64,000 bases of DNA from Lachnospira sp. (GTDB lineage: Bacteria; Bacillota; Clostridia; Lachnospirales; Lachnospiraceae): the NCBI GenBank assembly GCA_017621205.1, contig JAGATQ010000037.1, positions 1 through 64,000 on the forward strand. The letters are read 5' to 3'. The notes under the pieces are model-generated. The model had not been told where the DNA came from. It was given only the letters and a program-made list of their open reading frames with translations, and did no database searches. Shown here piece after piece: positions 9,358 to 18,829 of the stretch; position 1 is the stretch's first letter; every line of letters begins with the position of its first letter. The position numbers and the translations under genes were made by a program.

Positions 9358-9441
9358 GCGGATATGGCGGAATCGGCAGACGCGCTGGCTTCAGGTGCCA
9401 GTGGTAGCAATACCGTGCAAGTTCAAGTCTTGTTATCCGCA
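9358..9441 (+). tRNA. tRNA-Leu (anticodon CAG)
   Basis: An 84-base class II tRNA. The acceptor arm GCGGATA pairs with TATCCGC, with discriminator A. The anticodon arm CTGGC-TTCAGGT-GCCAG places CAG in the loop, decoding CTG. The variable arm is long (GTGGTAGCAATACCGT) as expected for leucine, and the T loop GTTCAAGTC is present. The CCA end is not encoded. Confidence 0.95.
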
Positions 9442-9447
9442 GTTTAC

Positions 9448-9483
9448 AAAAACCCGGGAGTTTTTATAGACTTCTGGGTTTTT
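9448..9483 (+). terminator. terminator of tRNA-Leu
   Basis: AAAAACCCgGgAGT pairs with ACTTCTGGGTTTTT across a TTTTATAG loop, with a T-run inside the 3' arm. It lies six bases after the tRNA. Confidence 0.8.
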
Positions 9484-9555
9484 GTATGAGTAGGTTTAAT
9501 GTAGCGTAACATTGTGTCACAGGGTTACATAGAAGTAGAAAGAAGAGGATTTACT

Positions 9556-11085
9556 ATGACAACAGCAGCAGTAATAATTTTAATTACGATTATATGCTAT
9601 CTTGCGATGATGATTTTTATTGGATTTCGTTTTTCTAAGACGAATAATACGGTAGATGATTTTTATTTGGGAGGAAGAAAGCTTGGGCCTTTTGTTACCG
9701 CAATGAGTGCCGAGGCGAGTGATATGAGCAGCTATCTTTTGATGGGATTGCCGGGACTTGCTTATATTAGTGGTGTTTGTGATGTGACGTGGACTGCTAT
9801 CGGACTGGCAGTTGGAACATGGGTAAACTGGTTGATTGTTTCAAGACGTATCCGTCGTTACAGCCACAGATTGGAAGCGATTACGATTCCAGACTTTTTT
9901 TCAAAAAGATATCATGATAGACACAATATCTTAACGGCGATTGCGGCGGTTGTCATTATCGTATTTTTTATTCCCTATACTGCCAGCGGCTTTGCTGCCT
10001 GCGGTAAGCTGTTTCGGAGCTTGTTTGGTGCAGATTATATGACGGCTATGATTATCTGTGCTGTAATTATTGTTTTATATACGACATTAGGCGGTTTTCT
10101 GGCAGCCTCTACTACTGATTTGATTCAGAGTATTATTATGACGATTGCTCTTGTAATCGTCGTATTCTTCGGAGTATATCAGGCTGGTGGAATAGAGGCA
10201 GTGCTTGCTAATGCCAAGGAGTTGCCGGGGTATTTTTCTATGAATAATACTTATGATGCAGTATCTGGTTCCTCTAACCATTATGGAATTATTTCTATTG
10301 TATCTACATTAGCGTGGGGACTTGGTTATTTTGGTATGCCGCATATCCTGCTTCGTTTTATGGCGACGAAGGATGAGGATAAGCTTGTGCTCTCCAGAAG
10401 GATTGCGACGATATGGGTAGTGCTTGCTATGGGAGTTGCTGTGTTTATTGGTATTGTTGGTCTGGCGATGAGCAACCGGGGTGTGCTTGTTTCATTGGAA
10501 GGAAACGATTCTGAGACAATTATTGTTAAGATTGCAGATTTGTTAAGTAGCTTTGGTGCATTTCCTGCTATTCTTGCTGGTATTATCCTTGCCGGTATTC
10601 TGGCATCGACGATGTCTACGGCAGATAGCCAGCTTCTGGCGGCATCCTCCAGTGTGTCACAGAACTTGCTGAATGATGTATTTCATTTAAAGGTAAGTCC
10701 GAAGATGTCTGTGGTGATTGCCCGGTTAACGGTAGTCATTATTAGTGTTATTGCTGTATTTTTAGCAAGAGACCCGGATAGTAGTGTGTTTGGTATTGTA
10801 AGCTTTGCATGGGCAGGCTTTGGTGCTACCTTTGGTCCTACAGTGCTTCTGGCGCTGTTCTGGAAGAGAAGTAACAAGCAGGGAGCGGTTGCTGGCATGC
10901 TTGCCGGCGGTGTGATGGTGTTTGTCTGGAAATATGCTGTCCGCCCGATGGGAGGTGCGCTGGATATCTATGAGCTGCTTCCGGCATTTGTTGTTGCTTT
11001 GCTGGTGAATGTAATCGTAAGCCTGCTGACAAAGGCACCGGAGGAATCTATTGTTGCAGAATTCAATGAGGTACAGCAGGGATAG
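9556..11085 (+). CDS. putP: sodium/proline-type symporter, SSS family
   Basis: A 509-residue integral membrane symporter using the sodium gradient to import proline or a related substrate. About 13 membrane helices are visible. The family signatures include the early DDFYLGGRKLGPFVTAMSAEASDMS segment and the SSS motif region around FGMPHILLRFMATKD. I chose the ATG at 9556, which follows AAGAGG, in place of a longer in-frame alternative 42 bases upstream whose extra residues are charged and not typical of the family. Monocistronic, after the tRNA terminator. Substrate specificity beyond the proline-type subfamily is inferred. Confidence 0.88.
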   Translation: MTTAAVIILITIICYLAMMIFIGFRFSKTNNTVDDFYLGGRKLGPFVTAMSAEASDMSSYLLMGLPGLAYISGVCDVTWTAIGLAVGTWVNWLIVSRRIRRYSHRLEAITIPDFFSKRYHDRHNILTAIAAVVIIVFFIPYTASGFAACGKLFRSLFGADYMTAMIICAVIIVLYTTLGGFLAASTTDLIQSIIMTIALVIVVFFGVYQAGGIEAVLANAKELPGYFSMNNTYDAVSGSSNHYGIISIVSTLAWGLGYFGMPHILLRFMATKDEDKLVLSRRIATIWVVLAMGVAVFIGIVGLAMSNRGVLVSLEGNDSETIIVKIADLLSSFGAFPAILAGIILAGILASTMSTADSQLLAASSSVSQNLLNDVFHLKVSPKMSVVIARLTVVIISVIAVFLARDPDSSVFGIVSFAWAGFGATFGPTVLLALFWKRSNKQGAVAGMLAGGVMVFVWKYAVRPMGGALDIYELLPAFVVALLVNVIVSLLTKAPEESIVAEFNEVQQG

Positions 11086-11147
11086 TGTAGGATTACCGTA
11101 TATATGATTACCCTTATTTGACAAAGAATAAGATATATCGTAAGATT

Positions 11148-11172
11148 GAAGCACGCAGTCATTGCGTGCTTC
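11148..11172 (+). terminator. possible terminator hairpin after putP
   Basis: Perfect 10-bp stem GAAGCACGCA / TGCGTGCTTC with a GTCAT loop, 62 bases after the putP stop. The following TGTTGT is only weakly T-rich, so terminator strength is uncertain. Confidence 0.5.
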
Positions 11173-11260
11173 TGTTGTAAGCAGGTTGTTTGCTTAGCTT
11201 TAGAAGTGTTTTGTATATAGTAACTATAATATGTTTTGTGATATTGGAGGCAGAAGGTGT

Positions 11261-11860
11261 ATGGGTAAATTATTAATTGGTACGGCGTTGACATTATTGA
11301 ATTATGATATTTCAGTGGGGAGCCATGGATTGCTTGGTATTGTTCCTCATTTTCTTGGTTTTATATTGATTTTTTTTGGCGCCAGACAATTTGAAAAGGA
11401 TAGCAGTTATTTTGACCGCCTTCAGCTCCCCTGTTATATTATGGTGGTGTATAGTGCTGCTTATTATATGATTAAGGCGACGGGGCTCATTCATAATATT
11501 GAGAATTTTAACCGGTTCATCGTGTATTTTATGGATTTGATTGAAACGATAGGGATTTTGCTCGTATCCTATCTCGTATTGTTTGCCATTACCAATCTGG
11601 AGCATAAAAAACGCAGGAACTGGGGATTAAAGAGACTTCAGAAGGTCTGGAAGGGAATGGTATTTTGTTATATTCTCTTTTACATTTCCTATATTACGAA
11701 TATAACGAGCGGTGCAGCTTCTAAGGAGCTGACACAATTTGCATTTATTACAGCGATGATTATGATAATTTTTAATTTGGTTAAGGTGTTTGGAAGTGTC
11801 GTTTACCTAATGCTGTTTTACGGTGTCTGGGCAAAATATGTCGAGGACGTCCGTGGATAA
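11261..11860 (+). CDS. polytopic membrane protein, hypothetical
   Basis: A 199-residue protein with about five hydrophobic helices separated by short charged loops. It begins MGKLLIGTALTLLNYDIS and has a lysine/arginine cluster EHKKRRNW in the central loop. No family recognised. The chosen ATG is behind AGAAGGTG. It has its own intergenic region and is followed by a methyltransferase on the same strand after 78 bases. Nothing in sequence or context gives a function. Confidence 0.6.
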   Translation: MGKLLIGTALTLLNYDISVGSHGLLGIVPHFLGFILIFFGARQFEKDSSYFDRLQLPCYIMVVYSAAYYMIKATGLIHNIENFNRFIVYFMDLIETIGILLVSYLVLFAITNLEHKKRRNWGLKRLQKVWKGMVFCYILFYISYITNITSGAASKELTQFAFITAMIMIIFNLVKVFGSVVYLMLFYGVWAKYVEDVRG

Positions 11861-11938
11861 CTGTTAGAATTAGGAAGAGATTTGTTGTTCCGTATGGTTC
11901 AGGAGATAGCTTAAAAAGGAAGAAAAGAGGATGGTTAC

Positions 11939-12808
11939 ATGTGGATTGCTGATGGGTGGAGGGATTATGAGGTGATTGATGCCTCCAAAGGAGAAAAGCT
12001 GGAGCGTTGGGGCAAATACCGCCTGGTGCGTCCGGACCCGCAGGTGATATGGAATACCGAAAGAAATCCCGAGGAATGGCGTAGAAAGAATGGGCATTAC
12101 CACCGTAGTAAAAAGGGTGGGGGAGAGTGGGAGTTTTTTGATTTGCCGGAAAAATGGCAGATTCAATATAAAGAATTAACCTTTAACCTGCAGCCCTTTA
12201 GCTTTAAGCATACAGGATTGTTTCCGGAACAGGCAGTCAATTGGGATTGGTTTTCTTCTATTATAAAGGAAGAGGTTTCTAAGGGACATGAAGTGAAGGT
12301 GTTGAATCTTTTTGCCTATACCGGAGGTGCAACCTGTGCGGCAGCGGCAGCGGGGGCGAAGGTGACTCACGTGGATGCCTCTAAGGGGATGGTAAATTGG
12401 GCGAAGGAGAATGCGGTTTCTTCGAAGCTTTCGGATGCACCGATACGCTGGCTTGTAGATGACTGTGTGAAATTTGTAGAGCGGGAAATCCGCCGTGGCA
12501 ATACTTATGATGCTATTATTATGGACCCGCCCTCCTATGGAAGAGGTCCTAAAGGCGAGGTCTGGAAGATAGAGGAACAGATATATTCTTTTATTAAGCT
12601 CTGTACAAGGGTGCTTTGCAGGAATCCCCTGTTTTTTTTAATTAATTCTTATACTACAGGTTTACAGCCAGCGGTGCTTACGTATATGATGAGTACGGAG
12701 CTGCTTCCGGACTTTGGTGGTAAGGTGGTATCAGAGGAGATTGGGCTTCCGGTTAGTGGGAACGGTTTGGTGCTCCCCTGTGGGGCTTCGGGCAGATGGA
12801 GCAGGTAA
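11939..12808 (+). CDS. class I SAM-dependent methyltransferase, RlmI/RlmK-like
   Basis: A 289-residue cytoplasmic methyltransferase. The SAM-binding motif I appears as VLNLFAYTGGAT (about 122-133), the acidic motif II as VTHVDASKGM, and the catalytic-site motif IV as IMDPPSYGRGP (about 195-205). The order and the DPPSYG form match the RlmI/RlmK/YccW-type RNA methyltransferases, which modify 23S rRNA bases, but this protein lacks an N-terminal PUA domain. The ATG follows AAGAGG with a spacer that contains a second, out-of-frame ATG. Substrate is inferred from family only. Confidence 0.8.
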   Translation: MWIADGWRDYEVIDASKGEKLERWGKYRLVRPDPQVIWNTERNPEEWRRKNGHYHRSKKGGGEWEFFDLPEKWQIQYKELTFNLQPFSFKHTGLFPEQAVNWDWFSSIIKEEVSKGHEVKVLNLFAYTGGATCAAAAAGAKVTHVDASKGMVNWAKENAVSSKLSDAPIRWLVDDCVKFVEREIRRGNTYDAIIMDPPSYGRGPKGEVWKIEEQIYSFIKLCTRVLCRNPLFFLINSYTTGLQPAVLTYMMSTELLPDFGGKVVSEEIGLPVSGNGLVLPCGASGRWSR

Positions 12809-12830
12809 TTGCAGAAGGGAGAGGTGTTAT

Positions 12831-13223
12831 ATGGAAAAGACACAGCTGATAGAAGAGAGGGAACAATTAAAGCTTCTTTTGACGCAGGAGGAGTTTTTCT
12901 GTGACCATCTTCCACAGAGAAGGCAGATGGCGGTAATAGGAATTGTTTTGGATTTGTTAGTTACATTGGCTATCTTGGGGTTAATCGCAGGTATTGCCGG
13001 TGGTGAATTTGGTATGGTTGTTGCCCCGATTTGTCTCGTGTTCTGGGGAATCTGGGTGTTTACAACATGGAAGCGGATTGGACCGGATGTGAAGCTGTTG
13101 AAGAAGGATGCGTATTATACGGAAACAGTTAAGAGCAAGAATAAGCAGGAGAAACTCAAAAAGCAGATTGATGAATTGCAGAAACAGATTGATGATATTC
13201 CGGTAATGAAGTGGATGCCATGA
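12831..13223 (+). CDS. small membrane protein with coiled-coil ends
   Basis: A 130-residue protein: an N-terminal charged helix (about 1-30), two hydrophobic helices (about 34-56 and 62-82), then a C-terminal lysine/glutamate coiled coil (SKNKQEKLKKQIDELQKQID). The start ATG follows GAGGTG. It is 22 bases after the methyltransferase gene and so probably cotranscribed with it. Function unknown. Confidence 0.6.
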   Translation: MEKTQLIEEREQLKLLLTQEEFFCDHLPQRRQMAVIGIVLDLLVTLAILGLIAGIAGGEFGMVVAPICLVFWGIWVFTTWKRIGPDVKLLKKDAYYTETVKSKNKQEKLKKQIDELQKQIDDIPVMKWMP

Positions 13224-13291
13224 ATATAATGATAATATGATATCAGGGTCAAAATACCTTTTGTCCCCAACATTATAATATAAGGTATAAG

Positions 13292-13325
13292 AAAAGTACA
13301 CAAATGAGAAGTTGTGTACTTTTTT
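13292..13325 (+). terminator. rho-independent terminator
   Basis: AAAAGTACACAA pairs with TTGTGTACTTTT (12 bp) and is followed by further T. It ends the methyltransferase/membrane protein unit. The stem sequence recurs in the terminator at 15181. The rest of the 13224-13572 gap holds the promoter at 13437 and nothing else recognised. Confidence 0.85.
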
Positions 13326-13436
13326 GTTAATAATGTTTTAAAGGGAAATGAGTAACGGGTTATAAATATACGGCAATATTTGTGATAGATATTGAAAAAA
13401 ACATATTTGAAACAGCATATTAGAGTGAAAATGTGG

Positions 13437-13466
13437 TTGACAGCTAGGATGTGGAAGGAATATACT
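13437..13466 (+). promoter_or_regulatory. promoter of the secreted protein gene
   Basis: TTGACA, 18-base spacer, TATACT, about 105 bases before the gene at 13573. The leader contains an AAGGAGTAAG stretch 20 bases before the start codon. Confidence 0.6.
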
Positions 13467-13572
13467 AAAATTACACAACTATTAAGTTTATGCTGAATTG
13501 CAAAATACTATATTTTTATACAGAAGTTAATGTTGGTAAGGCTCCGAAGGAGTAAGAAATGGAGATGACGTT

Positions 13573-14517
13573 ATGAAGAAGTGTGTAGTAGGTATGTTGA
13601 TGATTGTTGCTATGTTAATGAATATAACACAGGGATATGCCGAGGAGATGAAGGAGAAGGATGGTAAGATATACTTAGAAAATGCGGATGGTGTAGGAAT
13701 TACCAGGGAGGAATATAATAAGCTGCGTGCGAATTATTCCGAGAATGAGATTGCGAAGATGGATTACTCTGAGCTGATGAATTTACAGGATGGAGATATG
13801 AAGATAGTCGACAAGCAGACCCTGTATGTAAAAACAGATTACTATAAAGATAAAACAGGGCAGATAAGGACGGAGGAAACGATTATCAGTCCGGATAAGG
13901 TAGAACAGGAGCTTGCAAAAATAAATAATCGGTTGTTTGCGGATAAGCGTGATGCGATATCCCTGCAGGCTGTTGGGGATGATTATCACAGAGATTTTCG
14001 TCAAACAGCGATGAAGGAAATGAGGATGAAAACCATGAAGAATAGTGCTGGTACAGCGTATACTGTTACTCTGCAAAATACATGGCGGTCTATGCCTGCA
14101 GTTCGTTCTTTGGATGTAACGGCAATACGGTTTGGTGCAGTGAATGGATTGACAGTATACAAGGCGGAGGAAACCTACGCTCATCAGATATGGAATGGGA
14201 ATGTTATCAAGTATAGCTCGACCAGTGATAAATTTCATTATAATACATCAGGAAGTGCGAATGGGAAGGCTGGTGTCGGTGTCACCATGAATTTAAAGGA
14301 TGATGCCAGCTCCCTGACCTGTTATTTACAGGTTCGCTATAGTGCTTCTGCCTTGTATGCCTATTCTATCTATGGGGCGTATGAGCATGCAACGGCAGCG
14401 GTTTCAGATACCAGCTATACCTTTTCACCGACAGGTATGGGAGGAGTAATAGAATTTAAAAAGAATGCAGGTATTTATGATAATACGACAGGACTTAGTG
14501 TGTTGGCAGACAGATAG
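13573..14517 (+). CDS. secreted hypothetical protein
   Basis: A 314-residue protein with a clear Sec signal peptide: MKK, hydrophobic core to about residue 18, and AEEM at the likely cleavage site near 23. The mature part has an acidic N-terminal half (helical) and a beta-rich C-terminal half with many Ser/Thr/Tyr residues (YHRDFRQTAMKEM, then strands), suggesting an extracellular beta domain. No catalytic motif seen. It is followed after 11 bases by a membrane-anchored protein, so the two probably form an operon bounded by near-identical terminators. Confidence 0.7.
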   Translation: MKKCVVGMLMIVAMLMNITQGYAEEMKEKDGKIYLENADGVGITREEYNKLRANYSENEIAKMDYSELMNLQDGDMKIVDKQTLYVKTDYYKDKTGQIRTEETIISPDKVEQELAKINNRLFADKRDAISLQAVGDDYHRDFRQTAMKEMRMKTMKNSAGTAYTVTLQNTWRSMPAVRSLDVTAIRFGAVNGLTVYKAEETYAHQIWNGNVIKYSSTSDKFHYNTSGSANGKAGVGVTMNLKDDASSLTCYLQVRYSASALYAYSIYGAYEHATAAVSDTSYTFSPTGMGGVIEFKKNAGIYDNTTGLSVLADR

Positions 14518-14528
14518 GGGGGAGTAGT

Positions 14529-15116
14529 ATGAAAAAAAGAAAGAGGCTTTATGTGTTTTTTATATGTGCCGCTGTGATGACTGTTATTGTGGGTGCTGTG
14601 TCTTATGTAGTAGTTACTCAAAAAAAAATGGCAGAGTTTGAGACACTGTTAGAATTATATGAATCGGATATAAAGTGGGATATAAAATGGGATGAGTTAT
14701 CATCAGAGCAGCAGATGAATTTAAGTTATGTACTTTCGGAGAATGATATAGAAATGATAAAGGTAATGGATAATCTTGGTTCATGGTCTGATTTTTATAA
14801 TTATCCGGATAAGGCATGGATGAGTTATTCCTATGTCAACGATGTAAGAGCCTTGGAGACATCACAGATAAAGTATGGTCCGGTAAAATGTGAGAAGGAA
14901 GAACGTGGGGAATATGTGCGTAGGAATGATTTGGTTGAGCTGGCGAAGGAAAAAATAGATATTGATTATACATGGATTGAGACAAAGAAAGATTCAAGGA
15001 CGGAAAAGTGGCGAATTCGCTTTTATAATGACACAAAAGAGCAACGGGTTTATATTTATGAGGACGGAACTGTAAGCCTTATAACTAATATTCTTGAGAA
15101 GGATAGAGAATTTTAA
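14529..15116 (+). CDS. membrane-anchored hypothetical protein
   Basis: A 195-residue protein starting MKKRKRLYVFF with a single N-terminal membrane helix (about residues 7-29) and an acidic, lysine-rich extracytoplasmic part. The C-terminal 60 residues form beta strands ending RFYNDTKEQRVYIYEDG. No family recognised. The ATG is behind GGGGGGAG. Its coupling to the secreted protein upstream suggests a common envelope role. Confidence 0.65.
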   Translation: MKKRKRLYVFFICAAVMTVIVGAVSYVVVTQKKMAEFETLLELYESDIKWDIKWDELSSEQQMNLSYVLSENDIEMIKVMDNLGSWSDFYNYPDKAWMSYSYVNDVRALETSQIKYGPVKCEKEERGEYVRRNDLVELAKEKIDIDYTWIETKKDSRTEKWRIRFYNDTKEQRVYIYEDGTVSLITNILEKDREF

Positions 15117-15180
15117 ATGTAAAAATTGTTACAAGTGCAGTAGCACTCACTGGGGAGATAATTTTAAGTTCATATAAGTT

Positions 15181-15231
15181 AAAGTACACAAATTTTTCTT
15201 TGCTAAAAAAGAATATTTGTGTACTTTTTTT
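15181..15231 (+). terminator. rho-independent terminator before the S10 operon
   Basis: AAAGTACACAAAT pairs with ATTTGTGTACTTT followed by seven T. It insulates the S10 operon promoter at 15253 from the upstream genes. Confidence 0.85.
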
Positions 15232-15252
15232 GTGAAAAAATGAAAAAAATCC

Positions 15253-15281
15253 TTGCAATCCCTTTGGTTATGCGATATACT
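15253..15281 (+). promoter_or_regulatory. promoter of the S10 ribosomal operon
   Basis: TTGCAA, 17-base spacer, TATACT. No comparable promoter is seen again before 28248, so this one likely drives the r-protein genes from rpsJ onwards. Confidence 0.75.
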
Positions 15282-15287
15282 AACAAC

Positions 15288-15509
15288 TGTTGTGACCTTG
15301 ATAGCGATGAAGCGTGAGGTTGCTGCCAGGATATGGCAGGTTTTCCGTGGAGCAAGTCAAGTTATAAAACTGGCGACAAGTCACTGTACAGAAGTATAAC
15401 AATCTGCTTTGGGCAGATAACCGTGAGTGGGATAATAGGACACACACGGGTGAGTGTACAGTCACCGCTTGTCGTACCGCATAAGTACGAAAAGGAGGCG
15501 ACTTTTTTT
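15288..15509 (+). promoter_or_regulatory. S10 operon 5' leader
   Basis: About 220 untranslated bases before rpsJ with several pairings. The last is CGTAC-CGCATAA-GTACG, placed immediately before AAAAGGAGG, so it could modulate access to the rpsJ ribosome binding site. A leader of this length fits autogenous control by a ribosomal protein (L4 in other bacteria), but no specific conserved motif was recognised. Confidence 0.45.
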
Positions 15510-15824
15510 ATGGCAAGTCAGAACGTAATGCGAATTACATTGAAGGCGTATGATCACAAGATTATCGACGCTGCTGCCAAGAGTATCGTGGAGGCTGTTT
15601 CTAAGACAGGAGCAAAGGTGAGTGGACCAATTCCAATGCCTACTAAGAAAGAGGTAGTTACCATTCTTAGAGCTGTACACAAGTATAAGGATTCTCGTGA
15701 GCAGTTTGAGCAGAGAACGCATAAGAGATTAATCGATGTAATTGAGCCAAGCAAGAAGACTGCCGATGTATTACACGGTATGGACTTACCAGCAGGTGTA
15801 GACATCAGCATCAAGATGAAGTAA
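15510..15824 (+). CDS. rpsJ: 30S ribosomal protein S10
   Basis: A 104-residue S10 protein, which sits in the 30S head and also partners NusB in antitermination. Begins [16 protein letters not shown] and contains the family segment [20 protein letters not shown]. The start is set by AAAGGAGG upstream; a longer in-frame extension from 15333 covers the structured leader and is not coding. First gene of the S10 operon. Confidence 0.97.
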   Translation: MASQNVMRITLKAYDHKIIDAAAKSIVEAVSKTGAKVSGPIPMPTKKEVVTILRAVHKYKDSREQFEQRTHKRLIDVIEPSKKTADVLHGMDLPAGVDISIKMK

Positions 15825-15976
15825 TTCATCAACAATTATTTAAGTAACAATCCTTAGGGTTTAGATATAGGGTCCAAGCGCTCTTAAAGGCTTAAGAGAC
15901 CAAGCACTCCGATATTTGACCATCTAGGATGATTGCATGAGCAATCCGCTGTAGATTTTATTAGGAGGTATTTACA

Positions 15977-16612
15977 ATGAAGAAAGCGATTTTAGCAACC
16001 AAAGTCGGCATGACTCAGATCTTCGATGAAGATGGTGTGTTAACTCCGGTTACTGTTTTACAGGCTGGTCCTTGTGCAGTAACACAGGTTAAGACAGTTG
16101 AGAATGACGGCTACAGTGCTGTTCAGGTTGGTTTTGCTGAGAAGCGGGAGAAGCTTGTCAACAAACCAATGAAGGGACATTTTGACAAGGCGGGTACATC
16201 TACGAAGAGATATGTGAGAGAGTTCCGTTTTGAGAATGCACAGGAGTATGAACTGGGTCAGGAGATTAAGGCTGATATCTTTGAAGCAGGGGATAAGATT
16301 GATGCGACAGCAACCTCAAAGGGACATGGTTATTCCGGTGCAATCAAGAGACATGGTTTCTCCAGAGGACCTGTAACACATGGTTCCAAGCATCACAGAC
16401 ATACCGGTTCTTCCGGATGTGCAACTGACCCGGGTAAGGTATTCAAGGGTAAGAAGATGGCTGGACATTATGGATGTAAGCGTACAACCATCCAGAATTT
16501 AGAGATTGTCCGTGTAGATGCGGAGAACAACATTATTTTAGTAAAGGGTTCCGTTCCGGGACCGAAGAAGTCTTTGGTAATGTTGAAAGAGACAGTAAAA
16601 GCCGGCAAATAG
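15977..16612 (+). CDS. rplC: 50S ribosomal protein L3
   Basis: A 211-residue L3 protein ([20 protein letters not shown]), an early-assembly protein near the peptidyl transferase centre. The central loop with the family sequence [18 protein letters not shown] is present. The 152-base gap after rpsJ is unusually long for this operon and is folded, so it may add regulation. The start is behind TAGGAGG. Confidence 0.97.
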   Translation: MKKAILATKVGMTQIFDEDGVLTPVTVLQAGPCAVTQVKTVENDGYSAVQVGFAEKREKLVNKPMKGHFDKAGTSTKRYVREFRFENAQEYELGQEIKADIFEAGDKIDATATSKGHGYSGAIKRHGFSRGPVTHGSKHHRHTGSSGCATDPGKVFKGKKMAGHYGCKRTTIQNLEIVRVDAENNIILVKGSVPGPKKSLVMLKETVKAGK

Positions 16613-16635
16613 GCTAAGGAAGGAGGACTATACAG

Positions 16636-17256
16636 ATGGCATCAGTATCTGTTTATAATATCGAAGGTAAAGAAGTAGATAAGTTAGAGCTTAGCGATTC
16701 TATTTTCGGTGTAGAGATTAATGAACATTTGGTTCACATGGCAGTGGTTAACCAGCTTGCCAATAAGCGTCAGGGAACCCAGAGTGCAAAGACTCGTTCA
16801 GAAGTTCGCGGCGGTGGAAGAAAGCCTTGGAGACAGAAGGGAACCGGTCATGCAAGACAGGGTTCTACCCGTTCCCCACAATGGGCTGGCGGTGGTGTTG
16901 TATTTGCACCAAAGCCAAGAGATTACTCATTCAAGATGAACAAGAAGGAGAAGAGATTGGCATTAAAGTCTGCTTTGACCTCCCGTGTTCAGGATAGCAA
17001 GTTTGTTGTTCTTGATGAGTTGAAGCTTGATGAGATTAAGACAAAGACATTTAAGAATATTTTAAATAACTTGGAGCTTAGCAAAGCATTGGTTGTGCTT
17101 GCAGACAACGATGAGAATGTTATGCTTTCTGCAAGAAACATTCCTGGTGTAAAGACTGCTTTAACCAACACAATTAATGTATATGATATCATGAAGTATG
17201 ATACCGTTGTTTGCACCAAGGATGCAGTAGCTAAGATTGAGGAGGTGTACGTATAA
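16636..17256 (+). CDS. rplD: 50S ribosomal protein L4
   Basis: A 206-residue L4 protein lining the peptide exit tunnel. The tunnel loop with [20 protein letters not shown] is intact. In many bacteria L4 represses its own operon by binding the leader. It ends on the A of the rplW ATG (one-base overlap). Confidence 0.97.
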   Translation: MASVSVYNIEGKEVDKLELSDSIFGVEINEHLVHMAVVNQLANKRQGTQSAKTRSEVRGGGRKPWRQKGTGHARQGSTRSPQWAGGGVVFAPKPRDYSFKMNKKEKRLALKSALTSRVQDSKFVVLDELKLDEIKTKTFKNILNNLELSKALVVLADNDENVMLSARNIPGVKTALTNTINVYDIMKYDTVVCTKDAVAKIEEVYV

Positions 17257-17555
17257 TGGCAGCATTACAGTATTATGATGTGATTTTAAAACCAGTTATT
17301 ACTGAGAAGTCTATGAATGCTATGGGCGAGAAGAAGTACACTTTTTTAGTTCACCCACAGGCAAACAAGACACAGATTAAGGAAGCTGTTGAGAAGATGT
17401 TTGAGGGTACAAAGGTATCTAAGGTAAACACTATGAACAATGCTGGCAAGACGAAGCGCCGTGGTATGGTTTATGGCAAGACTGCTAAGACCAAGAAGGC
17501 AATCGTACAGCTGACAGAGGACAGCAAGGATATTGAAATCTTCGAGGGATTATAG
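17256..17555 (+). CDS. rplW: 50S ribosomal protein L23
   Basis: A 99-residue L23 protein at the tunnel exit, the docking site for trigger factor and SRP. It starts [19 protein letters not shown], overlapping the L4 stop by one base. Normal length. A 101-base purine-rich spacer follows. Confidence 0.97.
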   Translation: MAALQYYDVILKPVITEKSMNAMGEKKYTFLVHPQANKTQIKEAVEKMFEGTKVSKVNTMNNAGKTKRRGMVYGKTAKTKKAIVQLTEDSKDIEIFEGL

Positions 17556-17656
17556 GAGTGGCAGGAAAGTTTAGGGTTGAAAGCCGAAAACGAAGATGAA
17601 ACGAAACGCAAACAAAGCGTGATAACAAATAACAGAGCATGAAAGGAGTGCAAATC

Positions 17657-18499
17657 ATGGGAATTAAGAAATATGGCCCATATACACCTTCCAGAAGAAA
17701 TATGACTGGTTTGGATTTCGCAGAGATTACAAAGACAACTCCTGAGAAATCATTAACCGTTTCTTTAAAGAAGAATGCCGGTCGTAATAATCAGGGAAAG
17801 ATTACAGTGAGACACCATGGTGGTGGTTCCAGAAGAAAATACAGAATTATTGATTTCAAGCGTAACAAGGATGGTATTCCTGCAAAGGTTACAGCAATTG
17901 AATATGATCCGAACAGAACAGCGAATATTGCATTGATTACCTATGCAGATGGTGAGAAAGCATATATTATTGCACCTCATAAGTTAGAGGTTGGAGCAAC
18001 CTTAATGAATGGTCCAGAGGCAGAAATCCGTGTTGGTAACTGCTTACCACTTGAGAACATTCCAGTTGGTACAGAGGTTCATAACATTGAGATGATTCCA
18101 GGCAAGGGAGCACAGATGGTTCGTTCTGCAGGTAATTCCGCACAGTTGATGGCAAAGGAAGGAAAGTATGCAACCCTTCGTTTACCATCCGGTGAGATGA
18201 GAATGGTTCCAATCAAATGTAGAGCAACGGTGGGACAGGTTGGTAATATCGAGCACGGTCTTGTGAACATCGGTAAGGCTGGTCGTAAGCGTCACATGGG
18301 TATCCGCCCGACAGTTCGTGGTTCCGTTATGAACCCAAATGACCATCCACACGGTGGTGGTGAGGGTCGTACCAGTATTGGTCGTCCGGGTCCATGTACT
18401 CCATGGGGCAAGCCGGCACTTGGTTTAAAGACCAGAAAGAAGAACAAACATTCCAACAAGCTTATTGTACGTCGTCGTGACGGTAAGAGCTTTAAGTAA
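17657..18499 (+). CDS. rplB: 50S ribosomal protein L2
   Basis: A 280-residue L2 protein needed for subunit joining. The conserved C-terminal [21 protein letters not shown] segment is present (here [16 protein letters not shown]), including the histidine near the active site. The start [15 protein letters not shown] follows AAAGGAG; an upstream in-frame ATG at 17639 is not used by the family. Confidence 0.97.
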   Translation: MGIKKYGPYTPSRRNMTGLDFAEITKTTPEKSLTVSLKKNAGRNNQGKITVRHHGGGSRRKYRIIDFKRNKDGIPAKVTAIEYDPNRTANIALITYADGEKAYIIAPHKLEVGATLMNGPEAEIRVGNCLPLENIPVGTEVHNIEMIPGKGAQMVRSAGNSAQLMAKEGKYATLRLPSGEMRMVPIKCRATVGQVGNIEHGLVNIGKAGRKRHMGIRPTVRGSVMNPNDHPHGGGEGRTSIGRPGPCTPWGKPALGLKTRKKNKHSNKLIVRRRDGKSFK

Positions 18500-18520
18500 T
18501 AGATAAAGGAGGTACCTATT

Positions 18521-18801
18521 ATGGCTCGTTCATTGAAAAAGGACCATACGCAGATGCAAGTTTATTAAAGAAGGTTGATGCTATGAATAAGAGCGGAGAC
18601 AAGTCTGTCATTAAGACATGGTCACGCCGTTCTACTATTTTCCCATCATTTGTAGGACTTACATTTGCTGTTCATGATGGTAGAAGACATGTGCCTGTAT
18701 ATGTAACAGAGGATATGGTTGGACATAAGCTCGGTGAGTTTGTTCAGACCAGAACCTTTAGGGGACATGTAAAAGATGAAAAGAAATCAAAGGTTAGATA
18801 A
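18521..18801 (+). CDS. rpsS: 30S ribosomal protein S19, frameshifted near start
   Basis: S19 binds in the 30S head near the P site. The ATG at 18521 follows AAAGGAGG and reads MARSLKK, then the frame changes. The S19 body ([12 protein letters not shown], then [16 protein letters not shown] to the stop) continues in the frame offset by one base. The poly-A run at 18536-18540 has five A, where six would restore a continuous 93-residue protein of normal length. Because rpsS is essential and every other residue is family-like, a missing base in the assembly is the simplest explanation. A -1 slip at the AAA-AAG codon pair would also restore the frame. Confidence 0.9.
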
Positions 18802-18829
18802 TATATGTATTTGAAAGGAGGGTTCATCC

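Noticed and set aside
15333..15509. Longer N-terminal extension of rpsJ
   Set aside because: It would translate the structured operon leader and promoter-proximal RNA; the ribosome binding site and the family start both point to 15510.
18521..18582. Programmed -1 frameshift as the default explanation for rpsS
   Set aside because: The site lacks the usual slippery heptamer (it reads G-AAA-AAG) and no stimulatory structure was seen, so an assembly error is preferred; kept as a finding only for checking.
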